From: Candidatus Avelusimicrobium fimicolum
GTDB lineage: Bacteria > Elusimicrobiota > Elusimicrobia > Elusimicrobiales > Elusimicrobiaceae
DNA: 19,430 bases
Assembly (NCBI GenBank): GCA_900541355.1
Contig: UQJU01000024.1
Span: 1 to 19,430 of the forward strand
Direction: 5' to 3'
Every line of letters starts with the position of its first letter. The stretch's first letter is position 1. Shown here piece by piece: positions 1 through 5,995 of this stretch. The notes beneath the pieces were generated by a model, which worked only from the letters and a program-made list of their open reading frames with translations, ran no database searches and was not told the origin of the DNA. Both the position numbers and the translations under genes were made by a program.

Positions 1-160
1 ATTCTACAACCGCCGGGCGGGAACCGATGCCCAAGAAACCCTTTTTAGGCGTTTCCAATACGGTTACTTCCACTTGGTCTCGTCTTAAACCTAATTCTTT
101 TAATCCCTTGGCAATAGCCTCGGATACGTCTTTTGCTTGTACTTTAATTTTATTCGGCAT
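1..160 (-). CDS. jag: Jag/KhpB family RNA-binding protein, N-terminal part (partial)
   Basis: Only the first 53 codons lie in the window; the rest is off the left edge. The visible residues (starting MPNKIKVQAKDVSEAI, later VLETPKKGFLGIGSRPAVVE) match the Jag_N domain, whose hallmark is the K-K-G-F-L-G-I-G loop. Full-length Jag proteins continue with KH and R3H single-stranded nucleic-acid-binding domains, which cannot be checked here. The ATG at 158-160 is preceded by AAGGAG, which overlaps the yidC stop region, and only 11 bases separate the two genes, so co-transcription and coupling with yidC are likely. The order yidC-jag is conserved in many bacteria. Jag/KhpB is linked to cell-envelope control and sRNA/mRNA binding in Gram-positives; its role here is inferred only from family and position. 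Confidence 0.88.
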   Translation of the reverse strand, partial: MPNKIKVQAKDVSEAIAKGLKELGLRRDQVEVTVLETPKKGFLGIGSRPAVVE

Positions 161-171
161 AAAATGACTCC

Positions 172-1779
172 TTAATTTGCTTTCGCAATTTTGCGGTTAA
201 TAAGCGTTTGAATCCCGTAAGTGAGCAGGCTGTTTGTCAGCCAGTAAAGCACCAAACCGGACGGGAAATTCATAAACAACAAGGTGAAAATAAGCGGCAT
301 ATACTTAAACATAGCCGCTTGGGACGGGTCCGTCCCTGCGGGGATATTGCCCTTTTGCTGGAAGAACATTACTGCACCCATCAAAATAGGCAACAAATAG
401 TACGGGTCTTTTGACGACAAGTCCGTAATCCAAAATACAAATTTAGCCCCGTGCAAAGACCAAGAAGTGCGCAACGCATTAAACAGAGCCAGGAAAATAG
501 GCAACTGGATAAGAAGCGGCAAGCACCCGGCGAGCGGATTGACGTTGTACTTTTTGTACAAGTTCAAGGTTTCGCGGTTTAAGGCTTCGGGATTACCTTT
601 GTATTTTTCTTGAATACGTTTCATTTCGGGCTGGACCTTTTTCATTTGGGCGGCCGATTTTAACTGCATAATCGTAAACTTGAACAAAATAGCCTGCAAC
701 AGTACGGTCAGCATAATAATAGCCACGCCGTAGTTGCCCGTCCAACCGTAAAAAGTTTCCAACACGTTGCGCGCGATTTTGCCTAACGCGCCAAAAAAGC
801 CGAACGCAATGGAACGGTCCAAATGATAGGGCAAAGTCAAAAACGCTTTGTAATCTTTGGGCCCAAAATAGAAATCGGAATTATATTCTACTTTGGATTT
901 GGCTTCCACCGTAGTTCCCGCTACGGCAATGGAAAATTGCGGGCCTTTTAAATCACCTTCTCCGGCCAAACCCCACATACGCTTTTGGGTGCCGATTTTT
1001 TCGGAAGAAGCGGCCAAATCTCCCCCTTTCCAATTCTGCGGAATTAAAACAGAAAGGAAGTAACGGTTTTGGATTCCGGCCCAAGTCCAAGGCAAGGAGG
1101 GTTGTTTGTCCCCTTTGGCAAAAGTTTCCAAGGTCGGTTTTTTCTTGCCTTCTTCCTGCACCAAATAAACGGCTTTGGATTCGCGTTCGTTATCGTTCAT
1201 CTCGCTTTTGACCGTAGCCAAACCGGGGCCAAAATTCCAACTCCACGGAGCAACAGCCAAGTTTTGCGAGGTTTTGTTTTCAAACGTAACATTTACGTTA
1301 TTAATTCCGTTTTCGTTAAAACGGAACGTTTTATAGACGCTAAACCCGGGAACAATGTCGCCCACAAAAGTAATGGAATCTTTCGTGCGGGCAAATTCGG
1401 CAAAGTCCACCTGCGGCATAGTGGAAAAATATCCTTCTCCTTTATAGGGAGTCAGGTCCACATCGCCGACAACATCTTTAAACAAATAGGTTTTAATGCC
1501 CGCCCCTTTGGACGAAAAAGTAACGTCTGCCTGAGGTAAATTAAGCGTAATTAATTCCTCGGGCTTGGCCGCGGATTTTTTTTCTTTGGATACGGAAATA
1601 GGGGCTGCCAGAACGGTTTGGGAACCGCTTGCTTGCTGAGCCTCCTGTACGGATTTTTTCAGTTGGGCCTCGGCGGCTTCCTTGGCCGCACGGGCTTTGG
1701 GGAGGGCGACAAACTGGTTGTAGCCGGTAATTACCAGTAAAAACAGCATTACGGTAATTAAGAACTGTCTGTTATTCAT
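172..1779 (-). CDS. yidC: Membrane protein insertase YidC (Oxa1 family)
   Basis: YidC inserts and folds inner-membrane proteins, alone or with SecYEG. The 535-residue protein has the Gram-negative layout. It has an N-terminal signal-anchor helix (about residues 5-23), a Lys/Ala/Gln-rich linker to about 75, and a large periplasmic P1 beta domain (about 80-320). The conserved Oxa1 core follows from about 345, with a cytoplasmic K/E-rich helical hairpin (375-412) and the signatures NPLAGCLPLLIQLPIFLALFN (414-434, family-diagnostic) and FPSGLVLYW (505-513). The C-terminal tail after the last helix is very short, ending NRKIAKAN. The groove position that is usually Arg (R366 in E. coli) aligns with Gln362 here, with Lys367 nearby. 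The ATG at 1777-1779 has AGAGGAG upstream. It lies fourth in the rpmH-rnpA-yidD-yidC-jag cluster. Confidence 0.97.
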   Translation of the reverse strand: MNNRQFLITVMLFLLVITGYNQFVALPKARAAKEAAEAQLKKSVQEAQQASGSQTVLAAPISVSKEKKSAAKPEELITLNLPQADVTFSSKGAGIKTYLFKDVVGDVDLTPYKGEGYFSTMPQVDFAEFARTKDSITFVGDIVPGFSVYKTFRFNENGINNVNVTFENKTSQNLAVAPWSWNFGPGLATVKSEMNDNERESKAVYLVQEEGKKKPTLETFAKGDKQPSLPWTWAGIQNRYFLSVLIPQNWKGGDLAASSEKIGTQKRMWGLAGEGDLKGPQFSIAVAGTTVEAKSKVEYNSDFYFGPKDYKAFLTLPYHLDRSIAFGFFGALGKIARNVLETFYGWTGNYGVAIIMLTVLLQAILFKFTIMQLKSAAQMKKVQPEMKRIQEKYKGNPEALNRETLNLYKKYNVNPLAGCLPLLIQLPIFLALFNALRTSWSLHGAKFVFWITDLSSKDPYYLLPILMGAVMFFQQKGNIPAGTDPSQAAMFKYMPLIFTLLFMNFPSGLVLYWLTNSLLTYGIQTLINRKIAKAN

Positions 1780-1800
1780 AAAACTCCTCTTGTGGCAAAA

Positions 1801-1820
1801 CCGCCCGGCGCGCCGGACGG
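1801..1820. other. GC-rich perfect hairpin between yidD and yidC
   Basis: CCGCCCGGCG is followed directly by CGCCGGACGG. The ten-base arms pair completely if one G-U is allowed, so the minus-strand transcript can form a very stable stem 20-40 bases upstream of the yidC start. It is followed in that direction by only four T residues and then the yidC ribosome-binding site. It could be a weak attenuator or an mRNA-stabilising or processing structure that sets yidC levels apart from upstream rnpA/yidD. The structure is seen in the sequence; its function is unknown. Confidence 0.55.
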
Positions 1821-1858
1821 CCGGATAAGAGGAAGCGCAAACTGTAGAAAAACTGCGT

Positions 1859-2095
1859 TTAAGGAACCGGGTCGTATCCGCCCGGATGCAACGGATGACA
1901 TTTCAGCACCCGTTTGAGTGCCAAATATCCCCCTTTAAACGCGCCATATTTCACAATCGCCTGCTTTGCGTATTGGCTGCAAGTGGGTGTAAAACGGCAC
2001 ACCCCGCGTGGACCTAAAAAAGGCCGCACCAGCAACATAAACAAATTGAGCAGTAAAAGTAAAAAATTTTTACACACGAGCGAAATTTGGTTCAT
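1859..2095 (-). CDS. yidD: Membrane protein insertion efficiency factor YidD
   Basis: A 78-residue protein with the YidD (DUF37) signature: GPRGVCRFTPTCSQYA near residues 28-43, then YGAFKGG, and a C-terminal CHPLHPGGYDPVP. The three conserved Cys are present. An amphipathic, very hydrophobic segment (about residues 5-24) would bind the inner face of the membrane. YidD assists YidC-dependent insertion, and it sits between rnpA and yidC as in many bacteria. The frame stays open to 2227, but the ATG at 2093-2095 gives the normal family length and is preceded by GAGGG. A longer start would overlap rnpA without family support. The gap to the rnpA stop is 16 bases. Confidence 0.93.
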   Translation of the reverse strand: MNQISLVCKNFLLLLLNLFMLLVRPFLGPRGVCRFTPTCSQYAKQAIVKYGAFKGGYLALKRVLKCHPLHPGGYDPVP

Positions 2096-2111
2096 ATGTC
2101 CCTCAATAGGA

Positions 2112-2489
2112 TTACGGCAAATTATCTGAAGAGGACAAAAGTAAAGCGGCCTTGCCGCATAGTAACGTGAGCGCTGATTGCGCTGCTTGTACAGTTGGTA
2201 ATTTTTCGCTGTTGCGGGGGCTGACAATAATATCCGTCCCTGGCTTGATGTCTTTTCTACTCAGTCTGAACGCTTCTCTTAACAGTCTTTTGGTACGGTT
2301 GCGCACAACCGCAGGCCCCAATTTATGGGATACCACTACCGCAAAACGGGCCGGCCGGGTATTCTCCGGGCCGGACCGCCACCACAGTACTAATCCTGGG
2401 TACTGCAATTTTACGCCGCCTTGGATAACAGCCTTAAAATCTCTTTTAAGGTGCAGGCGGCTACTTCGCGGCAGACCGTAAGGCGTCAT
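2112..2489 (-). CDS. rnpA: Ribonuclease P protein component
   Basis: A 125-residue basic protein that supports the RNase P RNA in 5' maturation of tRNAs. It begins with the typical L-P-x-S-S-R-L-x-x-x-x-D-F motif. The family signature RNRTKRLLREAFR (about residues 63-75) follows SHKLGPAV, so the RNR RNA-binding helix is intact. The ATG lies 5 bases after the rpmH stop with no clear Shine-Dalgarno, which suggests coupling to rpmH translation. The C-terminal tail (AALLLSSSDNLP) is longer and less conserved than the core. The matching RNase P RNA gene is not recognisable in this window. Confidence 0.95.
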   Translation of the reverse strand: MTPYGLPRSSRLHLKRDFKAVIQGGVKLQYPGLVLWWRSGPENTRPARFAVVVSHKLGPAVVRNRTKRLLREAFRLSRKDIKPGTDIIVSPRNSEKLPTVQAAQSALTLLCGKAALLLSSSDNLP

Positions 2490-2494
2490 AGCGC

Positions 2495-2635
2495 TTAGGC
2501 GGCTCTGATTAATTCGTGGCGGCCTTTGGCTCTGCGGGCACTTAATACTTTTCTACCACCGGCGGTAGCCATTCTGGCGCGGAATCCGATGTGTTTGGCA
2601 CGTCTTCTTTTGTTAGGTCTGTATGTCGGTAACAT
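2495..2635 (-). CDS. rpmH: 50S ribosomal protein L34
   Basis: A 46-codon gene, very rich in Arg and Lys, reading MLPTYRPNKRRRAKHIGF then RARMATAGGRKVLSARRAKG, which is the standard L34 pattern (P-N-x-x-K-R-x-x-x-H-G-F-x-x-R-M-x-T-x-G-G-R-x-V-L-x-x-R-R-x-K-G-R). It is the first gene of the rpmH-rnpA-yidD-yidC-jag cluster. The ATG at 2633-2635 has only a weak purine run (AAGAT) upstream. The promoter at 2733-2762 predicts a 5' leader of about 90 bases. In many bacteria rpmH lies beside dnaA, but here its divergent neighbour is recO. Confidence 0.97.
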   Translation of the reverse strand: MLPTYRPNKRRRAKHIGFRARMATAGGRKVLSARRAKGRHELIRAA

Positions 2636-2732
2636 TTTTATCTTATACGTTAATTCTGGCCCGGAAACCGAACTGGAAAAAACGTATCTCCTGTTATTAA
2701 TTTAAAATCGTTTCTGTATGAAACTTACAAAT

Positions 2733-2762
2733 ATTATATCTTTTATTGCAAAATTTTGCCAA
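2733..2762 (-). promoter_or_regulatory. Promoter of the rpmH operon with an internal palindrome
   Basis: On the minus strand TTGGCA (2757-2762) is separated by 18 bases from a perfect TATAAT (2733-2738). The start point should be near 2726, giving a leader of about 90 bases before rpmH. The spacer and the edge of the -35 hold a perfect 12-base palindrome, GCAAAATTTTGC (2748-2759), which could be an operator or simply AT-rich promoter context. Confidence 0.65.
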
Positions 2763-2814
2763 CCGTTTCATAAAATTATCCGGCTGAACTTTTATATTAT
2801 CCCATATCCCAAGG

Positions 2815-2845
2815 TTGTATGCAAGCCCTCAAAAAATGCTATGCT
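2815..2845 (+). promoter_or_regulatory. Probable recO promoter (extended -10)
   Basis: TTGTAT (2815-2820) and an extended -10 TGC-TATGCT (2837-2845) precede the recO ATG by only 8 bases, with no Shine-Dalgarno between. The 19-base spacer is long but tolerable with an extended -10. A start at or next to the ATG would make the mRNA leaderless. Confidence 0.45.
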
Positions 2846-2853
2846 GTACATAG

Positions 2854-3555
2854 ATGATATTTACCGACTCGGGCATTATCCTTTTCCGCCAAGAATTTAG
2901 GGAAGCGGACCGTATGGTGTCGCTCTACACCCGCGAACACGGGCGACTCAACGCGCGCCTGCCTGGGGTATTGCGCGCCGCCGGCAAATTAAAAGCCGTC
3001 AGCGAGCCGTTTGCCTGTGCCGATTACCGCTTTTATGTGCGCAGGGGCGGCACGGTAGCAACAATTACAGGCGGTAAAATCAACAGTATCTTTCCCCATA
3101 TCCGCCAGGATTTAAAGCGCACCACACTCGCTATGCACTTCTGCGAATTAATACAGCGTTTAACCCCCCTGCACCAACCGAGCGAGGCCAAGTATGAACT
3201 CTTGCTGGCTGCCCTGACCGAATTGGAATTGGGCGAAATCAATTCTGCCTTTGCTGCGGCATTTACACTGCGGTTAATGACGCTGGCAGGCTTTGGGTTA
3301 GAAAGGCCCGTGCTTAAAATTTCGGCTGAATTTTGGCGGCGTATGCACGAGGACGAACTTTCCTCTCTCGTATTTTCTGAGCCGGAAGATTTGCTTGCCC
3401 TTTCCAAGTGCAACAGCGTTTGCCGCCGTTTCTTAAACCAATATTTAACCTTCCCGCTAAATACCCTAAAAAACTTCGGCCTAAACGAGCCGGCCCCGCT
3501 CCCCGAGGAAAACCAAACCGAACCGGAAGAATTGGTTTTGCATCCGGCACATTAA
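2854..3555 (+). CDS. recO: DNA repair protein RecO
   Basis: RecO works with RecF/RecR to load RecA on SSB-coated single-stranded DNA and to anneal strands. The 233-residue protein shows the RecO N-terminal OB-fold pattern: T-D-S-G-I-I-L-F-R-Q-x-F-x-E-A-D-R at residues 4-20, then LYTREHGRL and the P-G-V-x-x-x-x-S-x-L-type stretch. A mainly helical C-terminal domain follows, containing HFCELIQRL and LRLMTLAGFG. The four-cysteine zinc knuckle seen in some RecO proteins is absent. The tail ends in a Pro/Glu-rich stretch. It is divergent from rpmH. The ATG at 2854 directly follows a -10-like box with no ribosome-binding site. No terminator is visible before the next promoter at 3562, so some read-through into the next gene is possible. 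Confidence 0.9.
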   Translation: MIFTDSGIILFRQEFREADRMVSLYTREHGRLNARLPGVLRAAGKLKAVSEPFACADYRFYVRRGGTVATITGGKINSIFPHIRQDLKRTTLAMHFCELIQRLTPLHQPSEAKYELLLAALTELELGEINSAFAAAFTLRLMTLAGFGLERPVLKISAEFWRRMHEDELSSLVFSEPEDLLALSKCNSVCRRFLNQYLTFPLNTLKNFGLNEPAPLPEENQTEPEELVLHPAH

Positions 3556-3561
3556 AACACC

Positions 3562-3590
3562 TTGCCGTAAAGCATTTCAATTAGTACAAT
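3562..3590 (+). promoter_or_regulatory. Promoter of the exported protein gene at 3610
   Basis: TTGCCG (3562-3567), a 17-base spacer and TACAAT (3585-3590), followed by a Shine-Dalgarno AAGGAG (3598-3603) six bases before the ATG at 3610. This is a conventional leadered arrangement, in contrast to several neighbouring genes. Confidence 0.65.
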
Positions 3591-3609
3591 AATTTTTAAG
3601 GAGAAAAAA

Positions 3610-4332
3610 ATGAATTATAAGAAAGTATCTGTTTTGTGGCTGTTTGTTTTATTACTTTGCGTATCCGGGCTTGCCAATGCCCAAACTAAAAAAGATAACC
3701 GTTTTGTAGGCGGAGTTTTTGGCGTGAGGGTAGGAGAAGAAGTCCAAAAAATTTATGCCCGCGTAAAAACCCCGGCAAAACCAGCGGCTAAAAAACGCCC
3801 CTATTATATTTCTTGGCAAAAGGCCATTTTAAAGGCTCACCAAGATATGAATAGAGCCAACGGCCCGTTGGGGGCTTCCGTTTCCAACGCTGTAACAAAA
3901 GCCCGCGCCAATTCGTATGAAGAGAACCGTTTGGCAGATTTCTTTGCCAAATTGGCGGCTACGCGCCCGTCGGTATTTACACAATCCTGCCGAACCTCTT
4001 ATACAATGCTTACCCGCGCCGCCAAAGAGAACAAACTCTTTCATCACTACAAATTAACCGCGATTGACGTGCGGGATTTTTGCTATATGCCCAAAGATGC
4101 GGTGGCATATTTTATTGAATTTTTTAAAGGCAAGGCCTATCCGTATCAGGCGGCACAATACAAAAGAGCCATTTTGCTTACCTTAAAAAACCCTAAGGAC
4201 GAGCGCAACCGCACCTTGTCTATTGTGGTAGATACGGAAAGCCAAGTCCTGTTCCTCAACTATAATAAGCCGGCTAACTTGCAATACAATCCTTTGTTGC
4301 AAGGTTCATATATTCCGCTGTCTGTGCGATAA
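3610..4332 (+). CDS. Secreted or periplasmic protein of unknown function
   Basis: I do not recognise this 240-residue protein. Residues 1-24 form a clear Sec signal peptide (MNYKK, hydrophobic core LWLFVLLLCVSG, A-N-A before Gln25), so it is exported. The mature part has a short basic Pro/Ala/Lys stretch (about 53-64: TPAKPAAKKRP). A helical middle follows, with two cysteines (C127, C158) that could form a disulfide. The end is beta-rich (LSIVVDTESQVLFLNYN) and looks like a small folded domain. It has its own promoter and an excellent ribosome-binding site, and it ends at a strong terminator, so it is a single-gene unit. Its location between recO and a HAD phosphatase gives no functional clue. 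Confidence 0.85.
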   Translation: MNYKKVSVLWLFVLLLCVSGLANAQTKKDNRFVGGVFGVRVGEEVQKIYARVKTPAKPAAKKRPYYISWQKAILKAHQDMNRANGPLGASVSNAVTKARANSYEENRLADFFAKLAATRPSVFTQSCRTSYTMLTRAAKENKLFHHYKLTAIDVRDFCYMPKDAVAYFIEFFKGKAYPYQAAQYKRAILLTLKNPKDERNRTLSIVVDTESQVLFLNYNKPANLQYNPLLQGSYIPLSVR

Positions 4333-4342
4333 ATTGTAATTT

Positions 4343-4378
4343 GTAAAAAACCCGGGCCAAACGGTCCGGGTTTTTTAC
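4343..4378. terminator. Bidirectional intrinsic terminator
   Basis: A 16-bp stem (GTAAAAAACCCGGGCC against GGTCCGGGTTTTTTAC, one G-U) with the loop AAAC. The A and T flanks let it work on both strands. It serves the exported-protein gene (+) and the HAD gene (-), which converge here. Confidence 0.92.
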
Positions 4379-4391
4379 GGATAAAAACACG

Positions 4392-5051
4392 CTACCTCAG
4401 CAATTCTTCCATATCCGGATAAATATCCGCCAAAGATTTATAAATCTTAAAGGCATTTTCGCGCACGAAAGTATTGGGCTGTTTAATTTGCGGCACCACA
4501 CAGGTACGCATACCCGCGGAAATAGCCGCAGTTGCCCCGGCCACCGAATCTTCAAACACCAGGCATTGGGATACGTCCGCCTGCAATTTTTGGGCCGTTT
4601 TTAAATAGACTTCCGGGTCCGGCTTGGGGTGTTCCACGTCGTCGGTAGTAGTAATAGCAGAGAAGTATTTGATAATATCTTTTTTAGTTAAAAAATGGCG
4701 CGCCCATTTACTAATGTTGGAGGAGGCCAGCCCTATTTTAAGCCCGCGGTTGTAAAAATATTCCACTGCTTGTTTTGCACCGGGACGGAAGTTAATTTCC
4801 CCGTCAGCCGCCAGATATTCTTCTACTATTTCCATCGTGCGGGAATTTATCCGCGCGATATCTGCCTGCGGGCCGAAATGTTGGCGCATAAAACGGGAGG
4901 CTTCCTCCCGGCTGATGCCAACGCACGATTCAAACAGTTCAAACGGGAAAGTTTTTCCGTCCTCTTGGGCGGCTTTTTTATAGCACTCAAAATAGATAAG
5001 TTCGGTATCAAACAAGAGGCCGTCCATATCAAAAATAACGGTGGTAATCAT
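4392..5051 (-). CDS. HAD-superfamily phosphatase, beta-phosphoglucomutase-like
   Basis: A 219-residue haloacid-dehalogenase hydrolase with all four motifs: DMDGLLFDTE (nucleophile D8, acid/base D10), motif II S110/S111 in GLASSN, motif III K143 in HPKPDPEVY, and motif IV E167-D168 in VFEDSVAG. The helical cap between motifs I and II, together with the F-D-x-D-G-x-L-x-D-T-E start, places it with subfamily IA enzymes such as beta-phosphoglucomutase and phosphatases of sugar phosphates or phosphoglycolate. The true substrate cannot be told. It is cytoplasmic. A perfect TATAAT sits 6 bases before the ATG and there is no Shine-Dalgarno, so the mRNA is probably leaderless. It is divergent from glyQ and convergent with the 3610 gene. 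Confidence 0.9.
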   Translation of the reverse strand: MITTVIFDMDGLLFDTELIYFECYKKAAQEDGKTFPFELFESCVGISREEASRFMRQHFGPQADIARINSRTMEIVEEYLAADGEINFRPGAKQAVEYFYNRGLKIGLASSNISKWARHFLTKKDIIKYFSAITTTDDVEHPKPDPEVYLKTAQKLQADVSQCLVFEDSVAGATAAISAGMRTCVVPQIKQPNTFVRENAFKIYKSLADIYPDMEELLR

Positions 5052-5057
5052 ATTTTT

Positions 5058-5063
5058 ATTATA
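5058..5063 (-). promoter_or_regulatory. -10 box of the HAD gene, probably leaderless
   Basis: On the minus strand TATAAT is followed by six bases (AAAAAT) and then the ATG. Initiation at the usual distance from the -10 would start at or within a base or two of the start codon. No convincing -35 was found. Confidence 0.6.
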
Positions 5064-5100
5064 CCAGTTTTTTCTTTTTCCCCCGTACAGTTATATTTTA

Positions 5101-5106
5101 TATAAT
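5101..5106 (+). promoter_or_regulatory. -10 box of glyQS
   Basis: TATAAT sits ten bases before the ATG at 5117, in an AT-rich run (TATATTTTATATAATG). It argues against the upstream in-frame ATG at 5105, which would overlap the -10. There is no Shine-Dalgarno, so the message is leaderless or nearly so. The -35 is not clear. Confidence 0.5.
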
Positions 5107-5116
5107 GTATTTACAT

Positions 5117-5995
5117 ATGAAATACGGTATGAATTTTCAGGATATGATATCCGCTTTGAACCATTACTGGACTAAACAAGGCTGCGTTCTTGTTCAGCCC
5201 TACGACGTGGAAAAAGGGGCCGGAACCTATAACCCGGAAACCTTTTTCGGCTCGCTTACCAAAAAACCCGTCAACCGTGCCTATGTGGAACCGTGCCGCC
5301 GTCCCGCAGACGGCCGCTACGGCGAAAACCCCAACCGCTTGGGCAAATATTACCAATACCAGGTAATTATGAAGCCCGCTCCGGCCAATATTCAGGAAAT
5401 CTATTTAAACTCTTTAAAAGCCATTGGCCTGGACCCCAAACAGCACGACGTACGCTGGATTGAGGACGACTGGCAATCGCCCACCTTGGGGGCTTCCGGA
5501 GTCGGTTGGGAAATTTGGCTGGACGGTATGGAAATTACACAATTTACCTATTTTCAAAATATGGCCGGATATGCTTTAAACCCCATTACGGTAGAAATTA
5601 CCTACGGTTTGGAACGTATTGCTATGTATTGCCAAAAAGTGGACAATGTGTTTGATTTGCGCTGGAACGAGCAGGTAACTTACCGAGATGTACATCACGA
5701 AAACGAACGCCAGTTTTCCCATTATTATTTTGAAGAATCCAATGTGGAACATTTGCGCCGTTATATCCACGAGTGCGAAGAGGAGTGTCTGGCCTTGTGC
5801 AAAAAAGGTCTTTATCTGCCGGCTTACGACGACGCAATGAAACTTTCGCATTATTTTAATATGTTGGAAGCGCGCGGGGCTATTTCCGTATCCGACCGCA
5901 CCAACAATATTACCAAAATCCGCAATTTAGCCAAGGCCTGTGCCAAAGCCTATGTGGAAAGTGTAGAAAAACAGGAAGAGGAGGCCGCTAAATGA
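5117..5995 (+). CDS. glyQ: Glycine--tRNA ligase alpha subunit
   Basis: The catalytic subunit of bacterial alpha2-beta2 GlyRS, which charges tRNA-Gly with glycine. The 292-residue protein is highly conserved: MNFQDMISALNHYWTKQGC at the start, CRRPADGRYGENPNRL, then GWEIWLDGMEITQFTYFQ with the class II active-site core, and ITYGLERIAMY. Its ending EARGAISVSDRTNNI is also typical. Three in-frame ATGs exist: 5105 overlaps the -10 box, 5117 fits the promoter spacing, and 5129 gives the shortest family-like N-terminus (MNFQDM). I use 5117, and 5129 is a real alternative. The stop overlaps the glyS start (ATGA), so the two subunits are coupled for equal production. I see no T-box leader. Confidence 0.96.
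   Translation: MKYGMNFQDMISALNHYWTKQGCVLVQPYDVEKGAGTYNPETFFGSLTKKPVNRAYVEPCRRPADGRYGENPNRLGKYYQYQVIMKPAPANIQEIYLNSLKAIGLDPKQHDVRWIEDDWQSPTLGASGVGWEIWLDGMEITQFTYFQNMAGYALNPITVEITYGLERIAMYCQKVDNVFDLRWNEQVTYRDVHHENERQFSHYYFEESNVEHLRRYIHECEEECLALCKKGLYLPAYDDAMKLSHYFNMLEARGAISVSDRTNNITKIRNLAKACAKAYVESVEKQEEEAAK

Noticed and set aside
2636..2853. Replication origin beside rpmH
   Set aside because: The gap is AT-rich, but I find no TTATCCACA-type DnaA boxes and no dnaA or dnaN; promoters explain the AT content.
5052..5116. T-box riboswitch controlling glyQS
   Set aside because: Only 65 bases separate the divergent genes and the -10 is within ten bases of the start, leaving no room for a leader.
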